A stretch of DNA of 64,000 nt, from positions 11,557,719 through 11,621,718 of the forward strand of contig NC_064046.1 in the NCBI RefSeq assembly GCF_932526225.1, written 5' to 3'. The position numbers and the translations under genes were made by a program. How positions within the stretch are numbered: the stretch's first letter is position 1; each line of letters opens with the position of its first letter. Below the pieces are notes generated by a model. It was not told where the DNA came from. It saw nothing but the letters and a program-made list of their open reading frames with translations, and did not search any database. Source of the DNA: Nematostella vectensis. Lineage: Eukaryota; Cnidaria; Anthozoa; Actiniaria; Edwardsiidae. This document shows, piece after piece, positions 11,886 to 23,292 of this stretch.

Positions 11886-12856
11886 ATGAAGTCGGCGGTT
11901 TTCCTTACGTTACTTCTCCTAGTCAGCGCGTTCAGTGTGAACGAAGCCAAGTCGAAGTTTAAGCTTTGTGGGAGCATCCTAACAAGTCTTTTTGCGCACA
12001 TCTGCAAAGACAGCGCGCCCAAACCTCCCTCTTCTGACGCCCCTCAAGGTAAAAAACAAAATTGCAGCTTCCCCTCTCCCTAGTAGGGTAGCCTGGGGGC
12101 ATAAGAAGATTGTTACTTCCAAGCTTCGAATAATACGCCACATCAATGATCTCGGACCAGGGGCGTGGCCAGGGGGTGGCCCAGGGGGGCCCGGGCCCCC
12201 CCTTCTAGCAGCCAAAAATACAGTAAATATATGAGTCATTATTTGAAATACAGGAGAAAATGCCTTCACCGGGCCTTTTGGGCCCCCTCCTGTTAAAAAT
12301 CCTGGCTACGCCGCTGCGGACGCCTTCCCGTCGGCATTCGCTTGTCGCACTTTCGGGTTTTCGGGGGAGCAAAGACCTTCGGTATCTTGGTAATTAGAGG
12401 ACGACTGATTTCACCAATGATTAAATGAAAGAACTTGATAGCGAACAGTTGAATCGGACTCCCAAATTTAACACTCAGGAGTTGGACCCAATACAAGACC
12501 TGATGTTGTATATGGTTGTTCGATTGCATAGTTTAAAACCGACAACTCAGACCTATCTGTTCTTGCCCCTCCCCCCTTTCATTTTCTCCCAAAGGCTCTA
12601 TATTTATATCGTTGATTATTCAAACTGTTTTATTTTGGGTTTGAGTTTACGAGATACGATTGGTAAAAATTATTCTAATAATGCAGAATGTATTTTTCAA
12701 AATAATTCATGTTATTTAATTTTTTATATGATTGCAGCCTCGGTACAGGACGCCAACTCGTTTCTTCATCATTCAAAGAGCAGGTTTCGTCGGGGACTTC
12801 ACGAAGAATGTTGTAACGAATCATGTGATATGCACGAGATCTATGAAAACTGTTAA
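11886..12856 (+). CDS. Insulin-like peptide precursor 2 (two coding exons)
   Basis: Exon 11886-12048, intron 12049-12737, exon 12738-12856 (TAA); 93 aa. A hydrophobic signal peptide (about residues 1-21) is followed by a B chain with LCGSILTSLFAHIC, keeping the classical CG and the 11-residue spacing. The C peptide ends in a basic FRR processing site. The A chain is GLHEECCNESCDMHEIYENC with CC-x3-C-x8-C spacing. It shares with gene 1 the motif HEECC, HEI before the last Cys, a QDAN in the C peptide and a phase-1 intron after Gln, so the two are tandem paralogues. A pyrimidine-rich ...TTATCAG acceptor abuts the ATG directly, indicating an upstream 5'UTR exon that I did not locate. The coding intron carries a 159-bp transposon (12158-12316). 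Confidence 0.93.
12158..12316. mobile_element. CAG...CTG element with 5-bp TSD, copy 2 (in insulin-like gene 2 intron)
   Basis: Inverse orientation to copy 1, sharing GGGCCTTTTGGGCCC-like and TACAGTAAATATATGA-like text. Ends CAGGGGCGTGGCCAGG and CCTGGCTACGCCGCTG, flanked by CGGAC on both sides (12153-12157, 12317-12321). Confidence 0.85.
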
Positions 12857-12871
12857 AACAGCGTATTTTAA

Positions 12872-12877
12872 ATTAAA
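12872..12877 (+). terminator. Polyadenylation signal ATTAAA of insulin-like gene 2
   Basis: ATTAAA 16 bp past the stop, the same hexamer and almost the same spacing as in insulin-like gene 1. Confidence 0.45.
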
Positions 12878-13821
12878 GGCTATCTATAAACTTCTAGTAT
12901 CTTATTTTTTTGAAAGAGAACGCCCCTGAACTTCTGAAAAAGTGAAAAAAAATATTATAAAATATTATCCCTGCCTCCTCGACTCAGGAAAGAATCAAAA
13001 TGATGTCATTAAAATTGACAGCTTTTGTGAGAATCTTTGCAGACTCGTCTATGCCAAAAAGATGTACACTTTCATCTCTAAAAAGATTGTCACAGGGCCT
13101 AGGTATCTTTTGCCCAGTTTTCGAATTTTGGGAATTGAAGCTATAGAAGCTATATTTTTATAAGAACGTCTAATTTTCAGTTGTGGTTTGGCCGTTCTTA
13201 ATTTTTGGGACACTTTAAGGCTGAATATCTTAGCGATATTCTTAAATTTTAGTGTATATAAGAATATAATACCCAATGGTTAATTATTAGGAAGAGAATA
13301 ACACTAATGATTATTAGCAATAATAAGGTTGTTACTATGAGCACAATTTGATTCTGCATTTTAGAAAGCATCAGGAGTAAAAAATATTTTATTTCTGATA
13401 TCTGAGCCTCCGCATGTTCTTAGCATGTTCTTAAAATTTGGTGAAATCTCAGGCTGGACGTTCTTATAAAAAAGGTTCTTATAATAGAAATTGTATTAAG
13501 GTTTCTCAGCTGTACCGATCGTGTGGGATTAACAAAAAGACTCCCGCTTATTGAAAAAAAAAACGAGAAGCCTTTGTATTGAGCCGTGGGATTCAAGGTG
13601 CAGTGTTTCAGCCGCCTCACAGAGATGTAAACAATCCTCACGCCACCCTATGGGATGCTAATACCACACAAAGCTTAAAAAGGAACTGACGACTAGCATT
13701 ATATGCGGCATCTTTGTTACTTTGACTTCAACAAATAGATTGAACATTTATTTTGCTATTTTAAATATTTGCATTATCTCTGGACGTGCACCGCGCCACG
13801 AGGAATTGGAAAGGGGAGTCA

Positions 13822-13840
13822 GGGGGGGGGGGGGGGGGGG
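13822..13840. repeat. G19 homopolymer
   Basis: Nineteen G in a row, one of several G or C runs of 18 or more in the window. Confidence 0.95.
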
Positions 13841-14365
13841 AAGTCAGAATTATTAACTTCTTCATTTCCGACTTGCAATTCCGTAGGTATTAGTTGAAAG
13901 ACAATCAGACAATTAAAATATTATAAATGCGCCCCACTTTCTTTCTTACCTAAGCTTCGACCCTGAAAAATGATTCAGTTATATGATTATACTCTCCGAT
14001 ACTCTTTACTCAGCCGGAGAGAAAAAGTTGCGGCTTGTCTCTTTGTGCTTACGCAAAGCACCTCTTCCGCTCACGCGAGCCTAGCATCTGCGTAAATCCA
14101 TGAGCCTTAGTGTTGCTACACCCAAGACCGACAAAGAGACTTCGTCAATATACACTACATTTGTTTAAACTCAGTTTGCTGCAAATAAGTGTCTGTTTTG
14201 CTCCTAGAATGATGATCGCTTTAGTTTTATGCAGCACGATGAAAAATCCATATTCCACAGGTCGGAATTTTCTACCGACTTTTCCAAATTGCAGAAAGTT
14301 TCTGTATAAAAAAAAAAAGCTGGGAATAGATTATTTTTTGGCATCACCACATTTACCTATTTCAT

Positions 14366-14424
14366 TCCCTGTTAGCAAACACCAGCCCAGCGAAAAAGAA
14401 ATAGGCATTTCTGCTAACAGGGAA
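14366..14424. repeat. Short hairpin: 13-bp inverted repeat TTCCCTGTTAGCA
   Basis: TTCCCTGTTAGCA and TGCTAACAGGGAA flank a ~33-nt spacer. Could be a rudimentary TIR element. Confidence 0.6.
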
Positions 14425-15450
14425 CCCAATTAGTAATTTATTAAAGTCACCATAGTACGTAGTATACGTAAGTAAGTAGAATACAACCAACTGAGTTGAT
14501 TGGGGTATATAGGAAAACCCTTGAACCCTGGCGGAATTCGAACCCAATTTTTATTTTCTTTGATGATTTGACGGATTAAAAAAATGCCCCGAAATCCAAC
14601 GCGCCAGATATACACACCATGTGCCAGGCCGGCTTTAAACTCTTTGGGGTCCCTGTGGGTTGGCCATGAGCAGCTCGATAGAGCCAAACCAGGGGAAATT
14701 TATTGGTTCGCGTCATCGCCAACCAGAAGAAACCTTCATTATATTCTGAATAGCACTCCTAGTGTTTAAACACGTTCCATAAAAAAAAACACCAAAAAAA
14801 CTCTAAGAGAATACAAAGCTCAGTAAACATTTGTGTCAATTGTGTTTATGGGTTCTATTACTAAAGACGTGTATATTTTCTACCCCACTATTTTCCCATA
14901 TTCTTACTTTTCGCGCCCTTGATAATTTTCCCTATTCGTGATGCTAAAGGTAAGTACAAATTCAGCTAATTAAACTTAGCCTTAAAAACTCGTGTTTACA
15001 CTTTTAATCCTATCTCCAGGGTACGAATAGAGACAGAGACATTTTCTTTGCTTATCAGCACTTGTAGAACTCCGTAGAAAAAAAAAAATACTAATCGATC
15101 GTAAAGCTCTCGTAAATAAATGAAATAATTTTGAGCCATGATTGGTAAGGTGAGGCGTGGTTTTTAAAGATAAATTCACACATACACATTTTATTTGTAT
15201 TTATTTATTGACGGCGGATTTTCCAGAAAATCTTAACACAATGACAAACATATGGTTGTCGTACAGCAAAAGTCTTACTATCACGATTTGAGCGTTTATT
15301 GTGAATTCGTGACAGCTTCTGGTACATTGTTTGACAGTTTATGATGTCACTGCATACTTCGGTTAATTTACGAAGGTGACTACCCATCTACCAATATCAT
15401 TATATTTATATCTGTTTGGCACTAGTTGTATACACACAACGCTGCCCATG

Positions 15451-15482
15451 CCCTAACCCTAACCCTAACCCTAACCCTAACC
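15451..15482. repeat. Interstitial telomere-type repeat (CCCTAA)5
   Basis: Five perfect CCCTAA units plus CC, followed by a C-rich tract up to about 15530. CCCTAA/TTAGGG is the metazoan telomere unit. It stands alone, with no subtelomeric context seen. Confidence 0.9.
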
Positions 15483-18237
15483 TGCCCCTCCCCCCCCCTC
15501 CTCCCCCCCCCCCACCCCCCCCCCCCCCCCAATGAGATGGTGCTCAATACGGGAGTTAAACGCAAGTTTATTCTGGGCATATGTTGAACAGTATACACTA
15601 GATCCAACTCGAACTTTACAGGAAGACCGGCACATGTCCAGAAGGGGAAGCCGATTGGTCCGGACTCCACCCTGATCACGTGACGAGATGAGTTTGATTC
15701 CGGTCGACCTCTTCATTGGTAGTAAAGAGGGTTAATTTTATGTTTGTATTGGCATAGAAAACGTTTCTAGATAGATCTAGTGACCTATTACCAGAGCTTT
15801 AAGGATGCCGATTTGAACTTAATTGGTCCGTGGTCAGTGATTTACTACTCTGGACCCCAGCCTGCGTTTTTGGCTAGGCACGCCCCTGCACTTATCGCTG
15901 ATTCGAGTTATAAGTTAAGATTTTAAAACGCGATAAACACTTATATTATTTTGAGAAGTAAAAAACTAAATGGTGTTAAGATCAAAACGTAAAGTATAAA
16001 GGGCCAAGACAAGGCACTGTGGGGGACACCATGCTGAAAAACTCTCTCTTTGCACTTTACAAGGTTTCCGCTAATACGGTTATATCATCCATGAATAGCT
16101 CGCAGATAGACTCATACATAAGAACCTTGAGAATTCCCAAGCCAAACACTAACCAATTAAGTTGAATGTAACTGCATGTATTTTTTATTTTCCAGGAGTA
16201 AGTTCAACCATAATATATCATGTTTATCTCCCATAAATTCGCCTTTCATATTCAGTTTGTTTTAATTGACCAATGAGATTCCTCCACCTATCTGCCGATG
16301 TAAAAATGTTTAGACTTCCCGTATTCCTTGTGCATCTGAATCTATCAACGAGTACGGAAATCCTTGAGACCTTTATTATCATCTCATAATAGAGAAGAAT
16401 CTCAATGTATCCTTTGGTTTAGGGAGTATACATTATCAATGGAAGAAACTGTCACTCACATTATCTGACATCTCACTTAAACTTCTGAGTACCCTGAGCA
16501 ATCGATAATGACTTCGCACTTTTGATTAATATAGGACGTCTTAGAAAAACTTGTCAAGGCTTTGCCTGGAGTGTGGAGTCTATTCGTAGTTATTAAATGG
16601 CAGTTTTGAACTTCCTGTTTCTTGTGAATGACTTCGGGGATTTATTTGTGTCTCTTTCGCGGCTTATAATACGTGTTTGTTCAGATAATTTCTTCATCCC
16701 GTCTCCTAATTGTACTTCAACACTTTTTCATTTATTCAAGTTATTATTGAATATAAAAAACGTGTGAATTTTGTTTCTTCCATCATTTTCGTCAATCCTT
16801 TATATTATATCTTATTGTTCTAATTTACAAGTGTTTTAAAAGCATCTAATTAGCACCATCTAATTGGAACCGATTAACTATTACCTTCTAAGAAAAATCG
16901 TCAACCCGAGACATTCAAAAAAATTATTATCCGGTTCGGAATTATTGTAGCTGTTTTGCTAAATGATGGCACTATCTTTCTATCTAATTGATTTTCCTGC
17001 AAAGTGTTTTGCACTAAATAATAAGGCCATAAGACCCCCTATGTCGGACAGTACTATATTCAAGCCCACCTTCAATTTTCAACTTCCTATTTTTGTTTAA
17101 TATTTCTTGCTAACCATGCCGAGACACGAAATTTGTGTTTATTTTCATTTCATTTTGACCCTCAAGCTGATCGTATTTTACCCTCGCAAGGAAATGTTTT
17201 TTCCGTCTATCATAGCATCGGCTCCTCCTTTTTACGAACCACTGGTAATGTTTACGTATCTTTTGGCAAGAAAATAATATATCCCAGGTCAAATTGAATG
17301 ATTTTGTTCTTACAAATTTCCAGAGTTTTATAAGGTGAATTTTTCAATTATCATTCATATTTCTAGGATCTTTGCTTTTTAAATCCTTTGTCCTTAAAAA
17401 CGTATACAAGAGAAGATTTGCATCCCTAAAAGATAAAGATTTATATCATTACCTATTGCTTTGATAAAAAAAAAACTATACTTCTGGTTCGTGCCTTATT
17501 ACCTAAGGTTATCAATTGTTTTTTTTTCTTGGTTTAATGAATTTTAATGGCAGTTGGAATCTCAGGACAGAAATTTTCTTCCGCTTATCCTATTTATTTA
17601 TCGTCCTAAATATATTATTACATTTTCAGAACCTTCGAGCTTCTATTTGAATTTTCGAATACTTTACCTTTTCAAAAACAATATGCTATCTAATTAGATT
17701 CGTGTGATCTTGTCATTCAAGAAGTCTCCTCACCATTACAGTATAGGTTGGTTTCGAACGCAGTGCTGGATTAAAGGCCGACTTCAATTAGATCTTGACG
17801 TACTTTGTAGCCAAAATCAGAGCAAATGGCTGTTTTACCAAGAGTACATCATCGTTGTCCCCTAGCCCAATCATCAAGTACTGAAGAATTCATATTCATG
17901 TGTAGTGTTTATATGTTTTTTTTTGCTGTTCCGTGGCAGCAGCTAGATCAGCCAAGATATAAGATTCCTTTTTCTCTTCCAAGAAATGCCAACTCTCTTG
18001 TAAGGTAAAACCTCTAGGTGATTATGTCCGTATTTTGAAAAATGTCTGCTTATACTAACAAATGTTCTACCTGTTTCAGTAACGGGGGGGGGGGGGGGGG
18101 GGCTAAAACACTGTCAGTTGTAATGTTGCATATGGTTATCCAGTCAACTCTCACTAGCCGTGGAAAGACTGCTGTAAAGATTGAAATTTTTCCAGATAGT
18201 TTCGTACTTTCGTATGTAAGCCCTCTTGGAACTCCAT

Positions 18238-19191
18238 CTACTCGCCGTTCATACATGTCGGAGATAACTCCTCCTGCTCACTTCTCCTAGAAACCATAGA
18301 TGTCATCATACCAGCAGGGCGCCTATCGCTCTTAAAAATGGATTCCTTAAAATCCCGTTTGAGGAACGCGAAGATGAGCGGATCCATGATGGTATTCAGT
18401 AGAAGAGTAAAGAATGAGACGTAGAGTAGTGTCTGGGTGATCAAGTGTTCTAGTTGAAACGCTGTGCAGGCGTTGATATAAATCAGAGGCAGCCAGCAGA
18501 GCAGAAACATGGCTAAGATGATGGCAAACACTCGCGCTGCTTTCTCTTCAGTTCCAGCTCGCTCACCGGTCTTGTTCCCTGAGCTTGTTCGACGTCTGTT
18601 CCTCTGAATGAAGTTCCGGATGATTTTCAGCAAACGCGCGTAGACCCAGATCATTGCCACGCAGGGTAAGAGCACAAAGAGGATTAAGGTGATTATCATG
18701 TAAGCCTTGTGGTAAGGAGAACTAGGATCTGCGTGCCATGCCAGTGGAAGAAGGGAAATAAGAACTGGAATAAACCAAGAAGCGAATATGATGATTGAGA
18801 CTTTTCGCTTGTTCATGATCACACGGTAGCCAAATGGTTTAGTGAGCGCAACGAATCTTTCGTAAGTCACGGCGCAGAGATTGAAAATAGACGCCAGAAG
18901 TAAGACGGCAATCACGTAACCACTGATGGGGACCTTTGTGAGGGTGTATTCCTCGGCGATGTAGATAGGCACCAGCACAGCAGCGGCAAGGAGATCCGAT
19001 ACAGAAAGGCTGACCACAAACGCGTTAGTTATCGTCAACATTCTCGCGTTACAGAACACGATACAGCACACGACCACGTTCAAAACAGTGGAAGCCAGTC
19101 CCATCACTGACCAACATACTAGGAATGGTAATGGAGCGGGCTGGTAGGCAGGCGGTAGCATACTCGGTATACTCGAATTTGTGTTATTCAT
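18238..19191 (-). CDS. Class A (rhodopsin-family) G-protein-coupled receptor, intronless
   Basis: A single 317-aa ORF with seven hydrophobic segments. N-glycosylation sequons sit at N2 and N5. TM1 has N38, TM2 LSVSDLL with D66, TM3 ends in ERF (111-113) in place of DRY, TM4 has W139, TM5 P176, TM6 CWLP (232-235) and TM7 NTIMDPLIF (266-274), a DPxxF variant of NPxxY. The third intracellular loop (about 190-217) is basic, and the tail is short and Ser/Glu rich. The usual Cys at the top of TM3 (25 residues before R112) is Val, and the second extracellular loop has no Cys, so the conserved disulfide is missing. That loss is known in MECA-cluster receptors (melanocortin, cannabinoid, S1P/LPA). Ligand unknown; I would call it an orphan amine/MECA-like receptor. 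Confidence 0.95.
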   Translation of the reverse strand: MNNTNSSIPSMLPPAYQPAPLPFLVCWSVMGLASTVLNVVVCCIVFCNARMLTITNAFVVSLSVSDLLAAAVLVPIYIAEEYTLTKVPISGYVIAVLLLASIFNLCAVTYERFVALTKPFGYRVIMNKRKVSIIIFASWFIPVLISLLPLAWHADPSSPYHKAYMIITLILFVLLPCVAMIWVYARLLKIIRNFIQRNRRRTSSGNKTGERAGTEEKAARVFAIILAMFLLCWLPLIYINACTAFQLEHLITQTLLYVSFFTLLLNTIMDPLIFAFLKRDFKESIFKSDRRPAGMMTSMVSRRSEQEELSPTCMNGE

Positions 19192-20789
19192 TTTCTCTTC
19201 CTATTTGTGAATCTTCCTCGTAATCGTTCACGTTTTGAGCTTCACTTTTCTCTGTCAATTCTCCGAGAAGAGTCACTTACCATGGAACAATTGTTCAGCC
19301 TACTTGTCCAATCTGCACGTTACTTTCAGGATGGGGATACAATAGGTATATAAGGACTCACGTAGGTACGGAGTAAGCCCCCGATTCACCTGTTTTCACC
19401 TCCTCTTTTTTCCCTCTTCTTCCCCTTCTTTTCCTGTGAATGTTTCAAGCGCCTTGCGATGTCTGGTGTAAGCGTACTGGTAGCGATACTGATGTCGCGT
19501 GGAAGTTGTAGCTGTGACTCGTCCAAGACCTATTAAAAATGAAGGAATTGAGGGCTTGTTAAGAAAAGTATTTGAAGGATGTTATGTAAACAAAGTGCGC
19601 GGTGAAAAAGTTACTTTATAAACATGATATAAAATCTTGCGGCCCTAAGGCGAAATCAAAGAGTACCTCGTTTGAATAATGCAAAACCCTTAGTATCGGT
19701 GCTTAGTATCGCTTTTGCCGATACCAATAACTTGTAAATATGAAATAAAAAATTGGAAACTGCGGCAAATTAAACTTATGTTAGTTTGGCTTTGAGTTTA
19801 TGAGAAGTAGCAGGAAAATTAGTATTTGCTTTACCTAAAGCAAACAAATAGACGTGTGTGTATACCCAAAGCTTGGCTCAGACTCTTAAAAAACTGAAAA
19901 TACAGTCAATAAAGCTGCACTTGAAAATTACAGCTCATTATAGGAGAGAGCTAAAATGACAAACTCCAACATCACTAGAACAAAAAGGTATAAAATTTAA
20001 ATGCATTCCAAAGTGGACAACCCACGGGTCTCAATGGCTCACTTGAATTCGAACAGCACGGAGTAAATGCAAATAAAGGGCCATTTTATATCCTTCTCCA
20101 GCATTTTCAAATGAACCAGGTGTTCCCCTCCACTATGAAACCATAAACAACAGCACTGAATCATAAGAATCTCAATTCTTTTTTTTGTAGCCCTTTTATA
20201 TTGGACTTTAATTTTTGAAAGGAACAAAAATAATTAATTGAAATTTTTAGTTTTATTTCTTTTTTTCACACTACATGTAAACATATTTTCCAGTATTCTG
20301 GTTCCTAACCAAAAGAGCTATCGGCGCTTACACAAACATATTTGGGCTGAGGACAAGAATATATTTTTTCTCATTAAAAACTATGTTTTAAGAAAATACG
20401 CTTTTAATATTGAAGTACCAAGCTTCTCGTGATTTCTCTTGATTAGTTTGAATGAAAGGGTAAGGAAAAAAATATGTTTTCCCAAAAAATGTGTATATTG
20501 TATCATTGTTACGACTTTTCAGTTCTTCTTACGAATACAAATTTAAGAGGAAATTGCTCAGTAAATAGATATTTGTGTCAGTGTGTCTAAAAATTGTTAT
20601 TTCACTATTTTATTAAGCGAACAGCCAGAAACATTTGTTTGGATTTGTGAGAATAATTTAGAAAACAGGCTAGAAATAGTCTGCTTGCTTCGAACACCTG
20701 CCCCTTGTTTATCCATGGAATGGAATCAGGTCTTCCAAAAAAAGTTTGCGAAATATATTTTTATATTTGATTGAAATTGAATGACCGGT

Positions 20790-20989
20790 NNNNNNNNNNN
20801 NNNNNNNNNNNNNNNNNNNNNNNNNNNNNNNNNNNNNNNNNNNNNNNNNNNNNNNNNNNNNNNNNNNNNNNNNNNNNNNNNNNNNNNNNNNNNNNNNNNN
20901 NNNNNNNNNNNNNNNNNNNNNNNNNNNNNNNNNNNNNNNNNNNNNNNNNNNNNNNNNNNNNNNNNNNNNNNNNNNNNNNNNNNNNNNNN
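20790..20989. other. Assembly gap (200 N)
   Basis: Exactly 200 unknown bases; ORFs across it are meaningless. Confidence 0.99.
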
Positions 20990-23137
20990 ATTTTGGGTAA
21001 TCGGTACATGAGTGCATTTCGAATGCTATCGATGTTCAGAGTGAACAAGAGAGCATTTTCGGTGCAGGCATTTTTGTTTTTAATGGAAATGACGGATTAA
21101 GTATTTCAACCACCCAGATCGATCTCTTTATCTGCAAAACCTTGATTCTTAAGATGCACTTGTATTGATTTTTTTATAAAGGGATGAGCAACACAAGAGA
21201 ATACTTTTCAAGCTATAAAAAAGACCCGGAAAAATTTTTTATCAAGCATTAGGTATTATGCATTTTCCGCTCCGTACATTTTTTCAAAATGCTAATAGAA
21301 GCAGAAAAAAAATAAAAAAAGATATATGTTCACCTTAAAGTGACGACGATGTTATATTGATGCGGTATAAGCAATGGCCCAGCAAAATATTCCTTATTAT
21401 ATTGATATTTGGGCTGCATGGGTAAGTAAAGAACCGCTAAGCCCCGACTTATCCCTTTTCTCTACTATGAATAGCTTGGTCAAAGCTTTCCAGACTATGT
21501 CAAAGATACCAGCTGATTCTACGAGGGTATAAAGCCTTTGGCGTACAGACGTTATTGTGTTTTTTTAGTAAATTTGCTAAAGACTTCGGCACAAGTGTTG
21601 TAATTCCATCGTATTTTGATTGAGAGACTTTAAACTTTATTAAAAGTATACACATGGCGACAAAAAGCGGCGAATGAAAAGCTAGTTGCCCGAGGAGGTA
21701 GTCTCCATTTTGCCGCCAATATTAAGAAGTCGCATATAAGGAACGTGTGCGTCGGTTTATAATATTTCACCTGTAAGTGATCTCTCAAGCCAAGAATATC
21801 ATAGTGTTTTGTCACTGTGTGATGTCATTTTAAAAATACATGAACAACGAGGGGAATTAAGAATCAAAGTGAAAGACATTTAAATATCTATAGCCCGATC
21901 AAACCTAGGTTCAGCTGTGATATCATAGTACTTTCAAGAATTTAAGTCTTTTTCTCAGTAGCAGGGGCTTAAGTTGATAACGCGGGCAGCTCACTTAGGA
22001 AAGAAGGCCAAGAATATCCGGAAAGGGAGAATAACGAATATGTACGGACCTCCACACCGCTCTTTTAAGAGCCTCTCCTTACGTCAGCGATCAAGTCCCA
22101 ACATAATGGAAATGGCAGAATTTTTTTATGCGCGCATCTCTAATCATCGCACTGATAACTAAGCGCTGCGGTTTGTATCAAAATAATCATGATCACAAAT
22201 TCGTCATGGTCGCCTATCCTTGATATAACTTATTTTTCGCTCAAATAAAATTGATTTTAATCTTGGTTTGGATTTGGAGCGATGTCATCTTCACGAGACC
22301 TACTCTAAAATTTTTCAGTTTCGCTAAAATTTTTGGTGAGAATCAAAAGTTTTTTTCTTGTTTTGTGCGCATGGGTGATCGTCACTTGGTGTGAGTGGGC
22401 AAGAGAGCAAACAGCTATCTTTAGCCCAATAAAAGTAGATTATCTAATCCCTCAGAAAGGCTTTCATAAAAAGCCTTCTAGCATTACGGTAACAAAAAAC
22501 TTCTTCTTCCGGTTGCCGAGCATCGTGCATAAAAGTCTTCTCAAAAGTTCCCTTGGTATTGTGGGTACTGTTGGCGCGGGGTGGAGTTTGAGGGTGATTG
22601 GAATGAGGTTTTTAATAGTCTGTTCTTGTGATTGGTTCCCGATTGGTTAGTGAAAAAGGCGATTTAAGGTGATAAGCAAGTCAGGAAGTATGAGATAATA
22701 ATCACTTAATTGATTTAACAGCCGTTGAGTCGTCCCCTTGGTTACCTATTCAGTCTACTAGCTATCTCATCACTAATCTAAATGAAACGTTAGACACACT
22801 ATAGATATATTCCATAAAAACGAACCACAAACAAATGTTTAAAAAAAGCATTTCTTGCCTCGCTAGCATTGGACTTAAAGCTGACCGCTTTAAACAAACA
22901 TTTCATGTCAAAGACATGAAAGACGGTATATATTTTCTATTGAGGAATCACCAGTTCATAGTTATATCATGCCATTGAGTGCCTACGGAGTCTATCCCCC
23001 CTCCCTCCCCCCCTACTTTGCACTTTAAGGCAGGAGAACACTGATTAAGACATTTTCGAGTTCTATCAAACTTTAGACATTAAGGTGTAAAATATTAAAA
23101 TGACGGAGATCATGTTACTACGATGGCCGAGAAGGCT

Positions 23138-23292
23138 CACAGTCCAGTCTTATTTTTCGACAGTTTCGACAGTCCAGTCTGAGTTTTCGACAGTCCAGTC
23201 TTAGTTTTCGACAGTCCAGTCTTAGTTTTCGACAGTCCAGTCTTAGCTTTTTTTGCAGTCCAGTCTTAGTTTTTGACAGTCCAGTCTTGTTT
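23138..23292. repeat. ~22-bp tandem repeat (CGACAGTCCAGTCTTAGTTTT)
   Basis: About seven units with small length changes in a gene-poor stretch. Confidence 0.9.

Larger units (their letters stand above)
12900..18237. other. Gene-poor stretch
   Basis: Holds the G19 tract, a small hairpin, the telomere-type repeat and a G19 run at 18084-18102. No supported coding exon seen on either strand. Confidence 0.5.

Noticed and set aside
15422-15716. Minus-strand ORFs rich in Gly and Arg-Val
   Set aside because: Translation of the telomere-type repeat and poly-C tract.
20709-21100. ORFs crossing the run of N
   Set aside because: They exist only because N is not read as a stop.
22333-22650. 105-codon plus-strand ORF with a hydrophobic start
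   Set aside because: Begins with TTG rather than ATG and has no splice or homology support.
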